Assembly (NCBI RefSeq): GCF_001425325.1 | Contig: NZ_LMEH01000002.1 | Location: 91,109 to 155,108, forward strand | Direction: 5' to 3' | DNA length: 64,000 bases | DNA from: Leifsonia sp. Root1293 | Lineage (GTDB): Bacteria > Actinomycetota > Actinomycetes > Actinomycetales > Microbacteriaceae | Shown here: one piece after another, positions 54,445-64,000 of the stretch | How positions within the stretch are numbered: the first letter of the stretch is position 1 | Layout of the letters: every line of letters starts with the position of its first letter | Made by a program: the position numbers and the translations under genes | Notes under the pieces: generated by a model | What the model was told of the DNA's origin: nothing | Databases searched by the model: none | Seen by the model: only the letters and a program-made list of their open reading frames with translations

Positions 54445-54464
54445 GTGACCGACCGTTCGGTCAC
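54445..54464. promoter_or_regulatory. Perfect PaaR box before paaR
   Basis: GTGACCGA-ccgt-TCGGTCAC, eight-base perfect arms, 22 bases before the paaR start. It shares ACCGAYCGTTCRGW with the two other boxes and implies self-repression. Confidence 0.8.
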
Positions 54465-54485
54465 CACGTGGCACACTGGAGCACG

Positions 54486-55103
54486 ATGACGAGCCACACC
54501 GAGAGCCCGCCCGCCGCTGCCCGCCGTGGACGCCCCGGCTACGACCAGGCGGCCGTGCTCGACGTCGCCGTCGCCGCGTTCAACGAATACGGCTACGACG
54601 CGACGTCCATCGCCGTGCTCGCCGAGCGCCTCGGCATCTCGAAGTCGGCGATCTACCACCACTTCCCGTCGAAGGAGGCCCTGCTGGAGAGCGCGCTCGA
54701 CCGTGCCCTCAGCGCTCTGGAGGGCGTTCTCGCCGCCTCGGATGCCGCAGCGGGGAGCGCCGCCGATCGCCTCGAGCTGGTGCTCCGCGGAGCCGTGCAC
54801 GTGCTGGTCGACGAACTCCCCTCCGTCACGCTGCTGCTCCGGGTGCGCGGCAACACCGACGTCGAGCGGCGCGCGCTGGCACGACGACGCGCCTTCGACC
54901 GATCCGTGACCGAGCTCGTGGGCCGGGCCCGCGACGAGGGATCGCTTCGCGACGACATCGATGTGCGGGTGGTCGAGCGGTTGTTGTTCGGGATGATCAA
55001 CTCGATCGTCGAGTGGTACCGCCCGGGCGGGCCGGAGGATGCCGACCAGCTCGCGGCCGACGTCGTGGCCGTCGCACTCGACGGACTCCGCCAGCGCGCC
55101 TGA
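54486..55103 (+). CDS. paaR: PaaR, TetR-type repressor of phenylacetate genes
   Basis: The 205-residue regulator has a TetR helix-turn-helix (AFNEYGYDATSIAVLAERLG, ISKSAIYHHFPSKEALL) and a C-terminal domain with FGMINSIVEWYRPGG, typical of acyl-CoA-responsive TetR proteins. PaaR releases DNA on binding phenylacetyl-CoA. Three boxes in the window mark its targets. GGAG precedes ATG 54486. It ends at a tandem repeat array. Confidence 0.9.
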   Translation: MTSHTESPPAAARRGRPGYDQAAVLDVAVAAFNEYGYDATSIAVLAERLGISKSAIYHHFPSKEALLESALDRALSALEGVLAASDAAAGSAADRLELVLRGAVHVLVDELPSVTLLLRVRGNTDVERRALARRRAFDRSVTELVGRARDEGSLRDDIDVRVVERLLFGMINSIVEWYRPGGPEDADQLAADVVAVALDGLRQRA

Positions 55104-55134
55104 TCACGGCCGCGCCGCATCCGTCGGCATCCGT

Positions 55135-55188
55135 CGGCACAGCGGCACAGCGGCACAGCGGCACAGCGGCACAGCGGCACAGCGGCAC
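55135..55188. repeat. 8-bp tandem repeat (AGCGGCAC)n
   Basis: Six perfect AGCGGCAC units (55141-55188) after a partial unit CGGCAC, preceded by a doubled GGCATCCGTC. It lies in the 101-base gap between the convergent paaR and paaZ genes and is likely to vary in length between strains. Confidence 0.9.
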
Positions 55189-55204
55189 GACGACATCGAG
55201 CCTG

Positions 55205-57241
55205 CTACGCCGCCGCAGGCTCCTTGGCGACGAGGGTCAGCACGTCGTAGCTGGCGACCAGCTCGTCGTTCTGATTGAGTAGCACGGCGTCCCAGCGCAC
55301 CTCTCCGTACTCGTCCGTCTCGCGCGGAGTGATCTGCTTGGCAGTGAGCTCGACCCGGATGGAGTCCCCCGGAGACACCGGCGTGACGAAGCGCAGATTC
55401 TCCAGGCCGGAGTTGGCCAGTACGGGTCCGGGCTCAGGGTCGACGAAGAGTCCCGCCGCCCAAGACACCAGCAGGTACCCGTGGGCGACCCGCCCCGGGA
55501 AGAAGGGGTTCGCCTCGGCCGCAACCTCGTCCATGTGGGCGTAGAAGGTGTCGCCGGTGAAGCGGGCGAAGGTCTCGATGTCGTCGAGGCTCACCTCGCG
55601 CGATCCCGACACCACCTGATCGCCGATGACGAGTTCCGCCAGGCTCTTGCGGAACGGATGCCGCCCGCCCGGCCTGGCTGCGGCGCCGGCGTGCCAGATG
55701 CCCGTGAGGGCGGTCAGCATCTCGGGAGAACCCTGCACGGCCGTGCGCTGCATGTGGTGCAGCACCGCACGGATGCCGCCGAGCTCCTCTCCTCCACCGG
55801 CTCGGCCCGGCCCGCCGTGCACGAGCTGGGGCAACGGCGATCCGTGCCCGGTCGACGACCGCGCGTCGTCCCGGTCGAGCAGGAGCACGCGTCCGTTGAA
55901 GGCCGAGATGCGCCCGGCCAGCTCTGCGGCGATGGCCGTGTCGTGGGTGGCGATGCTCGTCACCAGCGATCCACCGCCGCGCGCCACCAGGTCGGCTGCC
56001 TGGTCGAGGCTGTCGTAGCCGATGATCGACGACACCGGCCCGAAGGCCTCGATCGTGTGGACGGCGTCATCCAGGGTGTTCTGGAAGCGCAGCAGCATCG
56101 GCGAGACGAAAGCGCCCGGTCCGGGCTCTGCCGCACCCGTGCCGATCACGAGGTCACCTCCGGCCTCGACCAGTCGCCCGACCTGGCGCAGCACCTCGTC
56201 GCGCTGCTCGAGGGACGCGAGCGGCCCCATGGTCACGCCGTCGGTGCGCGGGTCGCCGACGACGATGCGCTCGCCGATGCGGGAGCGCACGGCGTCGATG
56301 ACGGCGTCGACGGATGCCGTCGGCACGAGCGCCCGCCGGATGGCCGTGCACTTCTGCCCGGCCTTCGACGTCATCTCCGTGACCAGCTGACGCACGTAGG
56401 CATCGAACTCGGGCGTGCCTGCGCCGGCATCCGTTCCGAGGATGGACGCGTTGATGGAGTCGGTCTCGTTCGTGAATCGCACGCCGCCGGTCTGCACGCT
56501 GGCGTGCGAACGCAGGCGATCCGCGGTGGAGGCGCTGCCCGTGAATGCGACGAGGTCTCCGAGGCGGAGGTGCTCGAACAGGTCGGGAACGCTGCCGGAG
56601 ACGAGTTGCAGCGATCCCGCCGGCAGCAGTCCCGATTCGTCGAGGATGCGCACGAACGCCTCCGCGAGGTAGCCGGTCGGCGTGGCCGGCTTCACCAGGG
56701 ACGGCACGCCAGCCAGGAACGCCGGAGCGTACTTCTCCAGCGATCCCCAGACCGGGAAGTTGAACGCGTTGATCTGCACGGCGACGCCGGGCAGCCGCGT
56801 GTAGATGTGGCGTCCGATGAAGGAGCCGTCCTTCGAGAGCTGCTCCACGGCGCCGTCGACGTAGACCCGCGTGTTCGGCAATTCGCGACGACCCTTCGAC
56901 GAGTAAGTGAAGAGCACACCGATGCCGCCGTCGATGTCGACCCAGGAGTCGGCCTTCGTCGCTCCCGTTCGCGCCGAGATCTCGTAGAGCTCCGCCTTCC
57001 GCTCCGTGAGGGCGAGGGCCATCTGCTTGAGGAGCACGGCGCGCTGGTGGAAGGTGAGCTCGCCGAGGCTCGCCTGCCCCGTCGTGCGGGCGTATTCGAG
57101 GGCGGCCGCGAGATCGAGGCCGTCGGTCGAGACCTGTGCGACGGTCTCCCCGGTCGACGCGTCGCGCACCGCGGTCGCGCCCTCGGCGGTGGCCGGCGTC
57201 CACCAGGCTCCATTCACGAAGCTGGGCAGTACGACACTCAT
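55205..57241 (-). CDS. paaZ: PaaZ, ring-opening oxepin-CoA hydrolase/aldehyde dehydrogenase
   Basis: The 678-residue bifunctional enzyme opens oxepin-CoA and oxidises the resulting aldehyde. Residues about 1-520 form an aldehyde dehydrogenase (VQINAFNFPVWG, FTGSASTADRL, catalytic Cys in AGQKCTAIRR). Residues about 540-678 form the MaoC-type hydratase (FARFTGDTFYAHMDEVAAE, GRVAHGYLLVSWAAGL). ATG 57241 overlaps the paaH stop (ATGA). Confidence 0.95.
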   Translation of the reverse strand: MSVVLPSFVNGAWWTPATAEGATAVRDASTGETVAQVSTDGLDLAAALEYARTTGQASLGELTFHQRAVLLKQMALALTERKAELYEISARTGATKADSWVDIDGGIGVLFTYSSKGRRELPNTRVYVDGAVEQLSKDGSFIGRHIYTRLPGVAVQINAFNFPVWGSLEKYAPAFLAGVPSLVKPATPTGYLAEAFVRILDESGLLPAGSLQLVSGSVPDLFEHLRLGDLVAFTGSASTADRLRSHASVQTGGVRFTNETDSINASILGTDAGAGTPEFDAYVRQLVTEMTSKAGQKCTAIRRALVPTASVDAVIDAVRSRIGERIVVGDPRTDGVTMGPLASLEQRDEVLRQVGRLVEAGGDLVIGTGAAEPGPGAFVSPMLLRFQNTLDDAVHTIEAFGPVSSIIGYDSLDQAADLVARGGGSLVTSIATHDTAIAAELAGRISAFNGRVLLLDRDDARSSTGHGSPLPQLVHGGPGRAGGGEELGGIRAVLHHMQRTAVQGSPEMLTALTGIWHAGAAARPGGRHPFRKSLAELVIGDQVVSGSREVSLDDIETFARFTGDTFYAHMDEVAAEANPFFPGRVAHGYLLVSWAAGLFVDPEPGPVLANSGLENLRFVTPVSPGDSIRVELTAKQITPRETDEYGEVRWDAVLLNQNDELVASYDVLTLVAKEPAAA

Positions 57242-58116
57242 CTGATCTCCTTCTGTCCATCGGTCCAGACATAGAAGCCCTGACCGGTCTTGCGGCCGAG
57301 CTTGCCCTCGGCGACGAGGCGACGCAGCAGCTGGGGCGGTTCGAACCGAGGTCCGAGCTGACGGTGCAGGTACTCCGCGATCCCGAGGCGCACGTCGAGC
57401 CCGACGATGTCGGTGGTCTCGAGCGGCCCGACCGGATGCCGGTATCCCAAGGTCATCGCAGCGTCGATGTCTGCTGCCGACGCGACGCCATCCTCGAGCA
57501 GGCGGATCGCCTCGAGGCCGAGAGCGACTCCCAGACGCGACGAGGCGAAGCCCGGCGCGTCTCGGACTGTCACCGCCGTCTTCCCGAGCGCGCCCACCCA
57601 GGCTGCGGCGCGGGCGACGAGGGCGTCATCCGTCGCCGTTCCGACGACGATCTCGACGAGCTTCGATGCCGGCACCGGATTGAAGAAGTGCAGTCCGATG
57701 AAGCGCGCCGGCCGCGCGAGCTCGTCGGCCAGGGCGTCGATCGACATCGACGACGTGTTGGTGGCGATGGCGGCACCGGGCGCGACCACGGCCTCGACGC
57801 GACGGAGGGCCGAGCGCTTCACGTCGAAGTCCTCCGGCACGGCCTCGATCACGAGTCCGGCGTCGGCGAAGGCTGCGACATCTGTCGTCGTCCGCACCGC
57901 CGCGACGAGTTCAGTCAGCGGAGAGGTCGTCGATCCCCGGGCCACGCTCGCGTCGAGAGAGGAACGGATGCTGGCGGATGCGGCATCGGCCGCGGCACTG
58001 TCGCGCTCGACGACGATCACGCGGCATCCGGCCAGCACGAAGGCGTGGGCGATGCCGGAGCCCATGCGCCCGCCGCCGAGCACGCCGACGACCCCGGGCA
58101 GGTCCGTGGCGGTCAT
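57238..58116 (-). CDS. paaH: PaaH, 3-hydroxyadipyl-CoA dehydrogenase
   Basis: The 292-residue NAD-dependent dehydrogenase has the Rossmann start GVLGGGRMGSGIAHAFV, the active His in IGLHFFNPVPASKLVEIV and a C-terminal GYRHPVGPLETTDIVGLD. It turns 3-hydroxyadipyl-CoA into 3-oxoadipyl-CoA. ATGA overlaps join it to paaF and paaZ. Confidence 0.93.
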   Translation of the reverse strand: MTATDLPGVVGVLGGGRMGSGIAHAFVLAGCRVIVVERDSAAADAASASIRSSLDASVARGSTTSPLTELVAAVRTTTDVAAFADAGLVIEAVPEDFDVKRSALRRVEAVVAPGAAIATNTSSMSIDALADELARPARFIGLHFFNPVPASKLVEIVVGTATDDALVARAAAWVGALGKTAVTVRDAPGFASSRLGVALGLEAIRLLEDGVASAADIDAAMTLGYRHPVGPLETTDIVGLDVRLGIAEYLHRQLGPRFEPPQLLRRLVAEGKLGRKTGQGFYVWTDGQKEIR

Positions 58117-58840
58117 CGCTTGCGCCGTTCGAGGAAGTCCGTCATACGGCGCTCCTTCTCCGGGCTCTCGAACAGTTCGGCCTGCAGTTCGAGGTCGATC
58201 TCCGGATGCCGGTCACGGGGCGCCGAGATGGCACGCTTCATCGCGATGGTGGCGGCGCGGTCGCGGGCGGAGATGCCGTCGGCGATGGCGTGCGCCGCAC
58301 CCATCAGGTCGGCCGGTTCGTGCAGCGCCGACACCAGCCCGATCGCCAGCGCCTCGGGCGCACTGATGGTGCGTCCGGTCAGGAGCAGTTCGGTCGCCCG
58401 GGCCCGCCCGACGATCTCGGGCAGCCGCCACGAGGCCCCGGCCGCCGCGATGATGCCGAGCCCGGTCTCCGGATTGCCGAACCGCGCCGTCGTCGAGGCG
58501 ATGCGGATGTCGGCGGCGTAGGCGAGCTCCGCTCCGCCACCCAGTGCGTAGCCGTCGACGGCGGCGATCACGGGCAGCTCGAGGCGCGCGATGCGGTCGA
58601 AGGCGTTGGCGTTGATGCCGGCGCGGGCATCGGCCGCCCTCCGCTCGCGAAGCTCGGCGATGTCGGCCCCCGATGCGAACACCCCGCCAGAGCCCGTCAG
58701 GATCAGGATGCGCGGATGCCGCTCCAACTCCGCACACACGGAGTGGAGGGCGTCGATGGTCTCCTGATCGATCGCATTGCGGCGCTCGGGCCGGTCGAGC
58801 GTGGCCACGACGCGGTCGTCTTGATACTCGATCGCGAGGC

Positions 58841-58844
<4 letters not shown>
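58113..58844 (-). CDS. paaF: Enoyl-CoA hydratase (PaaF-like)
   Basis: The 243-residue crotonase (GSGGVFASGADIAEL, YALGGGAELAYAADIRI, Glu in the second active-site loop FGNPETGLGIIAAAG) most likely hydrates 2,3-dehydroadipyl-CoA before PaaH. It starts at GTG 58844, overlapping the paaJ stop (GTGA). The second crotonase at 49250-50023 could exchange roles with it. Confidence 0.88.
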
Positions 58845-60028
<1,184 letters not shown>

Positions 60029-60091
60029 GATCGCTCCCCTCCCGTGTCAGCTTCATTGCTCGCGAAAATCAGGTCGTGGGTCTATTTAGTG

Positions 60092-60112
60092 ACCGATCGT
60101 TCAGACAGTATA
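60092..60112 (-). promoter_or_regulatory. PaaR box and promoter of the paaJ operon
   Basis: ACCGATCGTTCAGA (60092-60105) on the plus strand. On the minus strand TATACT (60112-60107) stands one base before it, exactly as at paaA, so both operons share one promoter-operator module. The leader to paaJ is about 65 bases. Confidence 0.75.
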
Positions 60113-60181
60113 TGGGAGCTCGAGGTCCAGCGAGGCCGACCGGAGTGAGAGGCCGGTCTGCGCGACACGACTGCTCTCCGC

Positions 60182-60616
60182 TCAGACCGCGTCGAAGTCC
60201 TCGAAGATGAGCGCCGTCTTGGTGGAACGCACCCCCGGAATGGACTGGAGCTCCTCGAGCACGACCCGTCGGAGGTCGCCGTTGTCTCGGGCGCGCACCA
60301 GCAGGATCGCGTCGAAGTCTCCTCCGACCAGAGCGATGTGCTCCACCTCGGCGATCTGCGCGAGGCGCTCCCGCGTCTCCTGCCACGCCGTCTGCTCGAG
60401 GGTGAGGGTGACGTAGGCCGACGAATGCTGCCCTGAGAGCACCGGATCGATGCGGGCACCGAAGCCCTGGATCACCTTCGACTCGACGAGCCTGTTGACC
60501 CGGGCATAGGCGTTGGCGCGCGAGATGTGCGTGATCGCCGCTATGGCGCTCACCGACGCCCGGCCGTCCTTGCGCAGCTCGTGCAGGATGCGATGGTCCA
60601 GATCGTCCAGCTCCAT
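60182..60616 (-). CDS. Lrp/AsnC family regulator (BkdR-like)
   Basis: The 144-residue regulator has an Lrp helix-turn-helix (ILHELRKDGRASVSAIAAIT, ISRANAYARVNRLVE) and a C-terminal RAM domain (VEHIALVGGDFDAILLVRA). It is divergent from the 2-oxoacid dehydrogenase operon, the layout of bkdR-bkd in other bacteria, where branched-chain amino acids are the signal. GGAG precedes ATG 60616. Confidence 0.9.
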   Translation of the reverse strand: MELDDLDHRILHELRKDGRASVSAIAAITHISRANAYARVNRLVESKVIQGFGARIDPVLSGQHSSAYVTLTLEQTAWQETRERLAQIAEVEHIALVGGDFDAILLVRARDNGDLRRVVLEELQSIPGVRSTKTALIFEDFDAV

Positions 60617-60775
60617 GGTCCCCAGCTCCTCGTTGCGCGGGTCGGCGTGAGACCGATTGTAATGAGATTTCTCTTGTTGGATGCAGAAAGTCCAGCGTGG
60701 TGCGCCCGGCTTGTGACTTCTGGGCGAAAAGCGCATCCTGAACGACAGAGCGTCCATCACGTCAACGGAGACTGA
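60617..60775. promoter_or_regulatory. Divergent control region of the Lrp gene and the bkd operon
   Basis: The 159 bases include an AT-richer patch (GTAATGAGATTTCTCTTG, 60658-60675), where an Lrp-type octamer is expected to bind. GGAG before ATG 60776 serves the E1 alpha gene. I cannot assign -10 boxes with confidence. Confidence 0.45.
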
Positions 60776-61864
60776 ATGACCGACTTCCTCCCTCGGGAGA
60801 CCCCTGTGCAGCTGGTCGACGCGACCGGTGCCTTCCGCGCGGATTCGGAGTACCCGACACCGGCACCCGAGGATCTCCTCGACGGCTACCGCTCCCTCGT
60901 CATCGGACGTCGGGTCAACGACCAGTGCAACGCGCTGGTGCGACAGGGGCGGCTCGCGGTGTATCCCTCCTCTCACGGCCAGGAGGCCTGCCAGGTGGCG
61001 GCCGTCAGGGTTCTCGATGCCGACGACTGGCTGTTCCCGACCTACCGGGATTCCGTGGCCGTGATGCTGAAGGGTGTCGCGCCGGCTGAGGCGACGCTCA
61101 TGCTGAAGGGCGAGTGGCACGGCGGGTACGACCCCCATGTGCACAACGTGGCACCCCAGGCGACGCCCCTCGCCACCCAGTTGCTCCACGCCGTCGGCTT
61201 CGCCCACGCCGCGGTGCTCAAGGGCGAGAGCACCGTCGTGCTGGCGATGTGCGGCGATGGGGCCACCAGCGAGGGCGACTTCCACGAGGCGCTCAACTTC
61301 GCCGCGGTGTTCCACCTGCCTGTGGTCTTCTTCGTGCAGAACAACGGCTTCGCGATCTCGGTTCCGCTCTCGCGACAGAGCGCGGCCGAGTCGCTCGCGC
61401 ACAAGGCGATCGGCTACGGCATGCCCGGCGAACGCGTCGACGGCAATGACCTGGCTGCCCTCCTCGCTGTGCTCGAGACCGCCGTGGATCGTGCCCGCAA
61501 CGGCGGCGGTCCGACCCTGGTCGAGGCCCACACCTATCGGATGCAGGCGCACACGAATGCCGATGACGACACCCGCTACCGCGACAGCGCGGAGGTGCGC
61601 GCCTGGGCGGATCGCGACCCGCTGCTCCGTCTGCGCTCGCATCTGCGCCGGAAGGGGTTGCTCACCGACGAGGACGAGGCGTCGTTCGCCGCAGCAGCCG
61701 ACGGCATCGCCGCGACGCTGCGTGACGCCCTCAACACCGACGCGCAGCTCGATCCGGGAGATCTCTTCCGCTTCGTCTACGCGACCAGCACTCCCCAGCT
61801 CGATGAGCAGTCGGCCATGCTCCAGGGCGAGCTGGACCGCACCGGCCAGGAGGCGCAGTCATGA
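60776..61864 (+). CDS. bkdA: Branched-chain 2-oxoacid dehydrogenase E1 alpha subunit
   Basis: The 362-residue thiamine-diphosphate subunit has the cofactor motif CGDGATSEGDFHEALNFAA ending in VQNNGFAIS, the family entry YPSSHGQEACQVAAV, and the phosphorylation-loop-like TYRMQAHTNADDDTRYR. With E1 beta it decarboxylates branched-chain (possibly also aromatic) 2-oxoacids. GGAG precedes the ATG. It overlaps the E1 beta gene by ATGA. Confidence 0.92.
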   Translation: MTDFLPRETPVQLVDATGAFRADSEYPTPAPEDLLDGYRSLVIGRRVNDQCNALVRQGRLAVYPSSHGQEACQVAAVRVLDADDWLFPTYRDSVAVMLKGVAPAEATLMLKGEWHGGYDPHVHNVAPQATPLATQLLHAVGFAHAAVLKGESTVVLAMCGDGATSEGDFHEALNFAAVFHLPVVFFVQNNGFAISVPLSRQSAAESLAHKAIGYGMPGERVDGNDLAALLAVLETAVDRARNGGGPTLVEAHTYRMQAHTNADDDTRYRDSAEVRAWADRDPLLRLRSHLRRKGLLTDEDEASFAAAADGIAATLRDALNTDAQLDPGDLFRFVYATSTPQLDEQSAMLQGELDRTGQEAQS

Positions 61865-62877
61865 CGATGATCCAGGACAGGCCGGCGGCGGCATCCGCCA
61901 CCCGCGAGACCATGAGCATGGCCGCCGCCGTGAACCGGGCTCTCAGCGACGCGATGGCGGACGATGACAGCGTGCTCGTGTTCGGCGAGGACGTCGGCGC
62001 ACTCGGCGGTGTCTTCCGGGTGACGGATGGGCTGACCGCCCGCTTCGGCGAGCGCCGCTGCTTCGACACTCCCCTCGCCGAGGCCGGCATCATGGGCATG
62101 GCCGTCGGGATGGCTATGAACGGCATGCGCCCGGTCGTCGAGATGCAGTTCGACGCCTTCGCCTACCCGGCATTCGAACAGGTCGTCAGCCATGTGGCCA
62201 AGATGGGGAACCGCACCCGTGGACGCGTGCGGATGCCTCTCGTCATCCGCATTCCCTATGGCGGAGGAATCGGCGGTGTCGAGCACCACTGCGATTCCTC
62301 GGAGTCCTACTACGTGCACACGCCCGGGCTGCTGGTCGTCGCCCCGTCGACTCCCCAGGATGCCTACAGCCTCCTGAGGGCCGCCATTCGCAACCCGGAT
62401 CCGGTGGTCTTCCTCGAACCCAAGAAGCTGTACTGGGCCAAGGGCGAGGTCGACACCTCGCTGGAGGTCGCGATCGGATCCGCCCAGGTGGTCCGGCCGG
62501 GAACGGATGCCACCCTCATCGCCTACGGCACGTCGGTGCCCATCGCCCTCGCGGCGGCAGAAGCCGCAGAGGAGGAGGGGCGGAGCCTCCAGGTCGTCGA
62601 CCTCCGCAGCCTCACGCCCTACGACGACGCGACGGTCGATGCGGCCGTGCGCTCCACGGGCCGTGCCGTGGTGATCGCCGAGGCTCCAGGCTTCGCGAGC
62701 GTCTCGTCGGAGATCGCGGCGCGGGTGTCGGAGCGCTGCTTCTCCTGGCTCGAGGCCCCGGTGCGCCGGGTGACGGGATTCGACGTTCCGTTCGCCCCGC
62801 CCAAGCTCGAGCGGTATTACCTGCCCGACGTCGACCGCGTGCTCGACGCCGTCGACTCGCTGAACTGGGACGCCTGA
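61861..62877 (+). CDS. bkdB: Branched-chain 2-oxoacid dehydrogenase E1 beta subunit
   Basis: The 338-residue subunit shows VLVFGEDVGALGGVFRVT, DTPLAEAGIMGMAVGMAMNG and RIPYGGGIGGVEHHCDSSE, all standard for E1 beta. It completes the thiamine site with E1 alpha. The stop shares one base with the E2 start (TGATG). Confidence 0.93.
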   Translation: MTMIQDRPAAASATRETMSMAAAVNRALSDAMADDDSVLVFGEDVGALGGVFRVTDGLTARFGERRCFDTPLAEAGIMGMAVGMAMNGMRPVVEMQFDAFAYPAFEQVVSHVAKMGNRTRGRVRMPLVIRIPYGGGIGGVEHHCDSSESYYVHTPGLLVVAPSTPQDAYSLLRAAIRNPDPVVFLEPKKLYWAKGEVDTSLEVAIGSAQVVRPGTDATLIAYGTSVPIALAAAEAAEEEGRSLQVVDLRSLTPYDDATVDAAVRSTGRAVVIAEAPGFASVSSEIAARVSERCFSWLEAPVRRVTGFDVPFAPPKLERYYLPDVDRVLDAVDSLNWDA

Positions 62878-64000
62878 TGGCCACGCGGGTGTTCCGCCTG
62901 CCCGACCTCGGCGAGGGCCTGACCGAGGCCGACCTCGTGCACTGGCTCGTCGCCGTGGGAGACGATGTGGCCGTCGACCAGCCGATCGCCGAAGTGGAGA
63001 CGGCCAAGAGCATCGTCGAGGTCCCATCGCCGTTCGCGGGCACGGTCAGCGCCCGCCATGGCGAGGAGGGCCAGACCCTCGCCGTGGGTTCCCCGTTCCT
63101 CGAGGTCGTCGAAACCGCGGATGCCGCGCCAGCCGCGGGGCGGCAGCCCGCTGCGCCGGAGCACGAGGCCTACCGGGCCGAGGAGCGGGCGGGCTCGGGC
63201 AACGTGCTCATCGGGTACGGCACCGCAGAACACCATGCCCGCGGACGCACGCGACGTCGGGCGACTCCGGCTCCGGCCCCGGCACCGGCCAGCACCGGGC
63301 CTGCCGCATCCGCGGGGGGCGCATCCGTCACCGACATCAGTGGAGCCAGGGGCGGCGGCGGGGTGGTCGGCAGCGGCGGGACGGGCGAACGCAGCGGGCC
63401 CGTTCCCGTGCGCTCCCCGATCGTGCGCAGCCTCGCCAGGACCCGCGGCATCGACCTGCACACCATCCAGCCCGCAGCGCCCGACGGCATCATCCGACGG
63501 TCCGACGTGCTCGAGGGCGGGCGTGCCGCGCCGTCGCGCAGCGAGGCAGACCTCGAGATCGTGCGACGGGAGCCGCTGGGGATGCTGCGTCGCACGGTGA
63601 GCGCCAAGCTGGCGCGCAGCCGCTCCGAGATTCCGGAGGCGACGGTCTGGGTCGACGTCGACGCCACTGCGCTCTGGCAGCTGCGGCAGTCGATGGGCGA
63701 GGCCACGCCCTCGCTCACCGCCTTCGTGGCGAAGTACGTGCTGCTGGCGCTGGCGGAACACCCCGTGCTCGGCGGACGGCTCAGCGACGACGGCACGGAG
63801 CTGCTGCAGTACGACGGCGTGAACCTCGGCGTCGCGGCCGACACCCCGCGCGGCCTCATGGTCCCCGTGCTGCGGCACGCCGAGCGGCACTCGATCGCCG
63901 AGCTCGACACTCGGATCCGGCGGCTCGCCGACGCCGCGCGCTCCGGCACGGCCGCGCCCGCCGATCTCACGGGGTCGACCTTCACGCTCAACAACTACGG
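62877..64000 (+). CDS. bkdC: Dihydrolipoamide acyltransferase E2 (partial, cut by window end)
   Basis: The visible 374 codons give a lipoyl domain (residues 1-80, lipoyl Lys in EVETAKSIVEV), a Gly/Ala/Pro linker, the peripheral-subunit-binding domain (VRSPIVRSLARTRGIDLHTI, DGIIRRSDVL) and the first part of the catalytic domain (LRRTVSAKLARSRSEIPEAT). The HHxxxDG active site would be beyond the window. A single lipoyl domain and this order fit branched-chain E2. It overlaps E1 beta by one base. Confidence 0.92.
   Translation, partial: MATRVFRLPDLGEGLTEADLVHWLVAVGDDVAVDQPIAEVETAKSIVEVPSPFAGTVSARHGEEGQTLAVGSPFLEVVETADAAPAAGRQPAAPEHEAYRAEERAGSGNVLIGYGTAEHHARGRTRRRATPAPAPAPASTGPAASAGGASVTDISGARGGGGVVGSGGTGERSGPVPVRSPIVRSLARTRGIDLHTIQPAAPDGIIRRSDVLEGGRAAPSRSEADLEIVRREPLGMLRRTVSAKLARSRSEIPEATVWVDVDATALWQLRQSMGEATPSLTAFVAKYVLLALAEHPVLGGRLSDDGTELLQYDGVNLGVAADTPRGLMVPVLRHAERHSIAELDTRIRRLADAARSGTAAPADLTGSTFTLNNY

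Noticed and set aside
55135-55188. CRISPR array
   Set aside because: The units are 8 bp, perfectly tandem and without spacers; no cas gene is present.

Overview
The window looks like a chromosomal segment of a high-G+C actinobacterium, most probably a member of the Microbacteriaceae. Pointers are the strong GC bias, actinobacterial families (DUF6421, DUF2017 next to ClpS, HspR-type heat-shock control, deazaflavin-type nitroreductase), GTG and TTG starts, many leaderless promoters, and a constantly recurring GGATGCC/GGCATCC word. I see no transposase, integrase, prophage block, CRISPR array or rRNA. One tRNA is present, tRNA-Gly(CCC) at 47995-48068.

Layout. 0-9 kb: AlkD-like DNA repair protein, small membrane protein, DUF6421 protein, secreted M1 metallopeptidase, MFS exporter, a cNMP-domain/thioredoxin-reductase fusion and a holin-like membrane protein. 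9-14 kb: two-component system (NarL type) with an ABC-2 exporter pair and a convergent TetR. 14-25 kb: threonine aldolase, nitroreductase, HbpS-like protein with a zinc alcohol dehydrogenase, MFS, ClpB lacking its N-domain, GAP and SulP transporters, Ddn-like protein, DUF2017-ClpS. 25-32 kb: GT87-like membrane glycosyltransferase, rRNA-methyltransferase-like gene, then the heat-shock operon dnaK-grpE-dnaJ-hspR. Two HspR boxes precede dnaK and a weaker one precedes clpB.

32-37 kb: lipoprotein, a DUF559-type protein flanked by diverged direct repeats, a RIO kinase preceded by a possible 18-codon leader ORF, and an Atg22/UMF1-like transporter. 37-46 kb: a complete peptide-type ABC importer (binding protein, two ATPases, two permeases) co-transcribed with a GH3 beta-glucosidase, with a divergent TetR and two strong palindromes; probably a beta-glucoside uptake and hydrolysis unit. 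46-49 kb: class II amidotransferase, dCTP deaminase, tRNA-Gly, DUF389 protein.

49-60 kb: an almost complete phenylacetate catabolon. paaABCDE plus an enoyl-CoA hydratase form one operon, paaJ-paaF-paaH-paaZ a second, and thioesterase paaI plus the TetR repressor paaR run the other way. Three near-identical operator boxes tie them together. The CoA ligase paaK is absent from the window. 60-64 kb: a divergent Lrp/AsnC regulator and a branched-chain 2-oxoacid dehydrogenase operon (E1 alpha, E1 beta, E2 cut by the window end).

Non-coding highlights are an interspersed CGAGTAGC element that lies at the 3' ends of genes, supplies some of their stop codons and in one case is translated as the N-terminus of PaaC; several other palindromic intergenic repeats; and at least eleven genes with a TANNNT box exactly six bases before the start codon.
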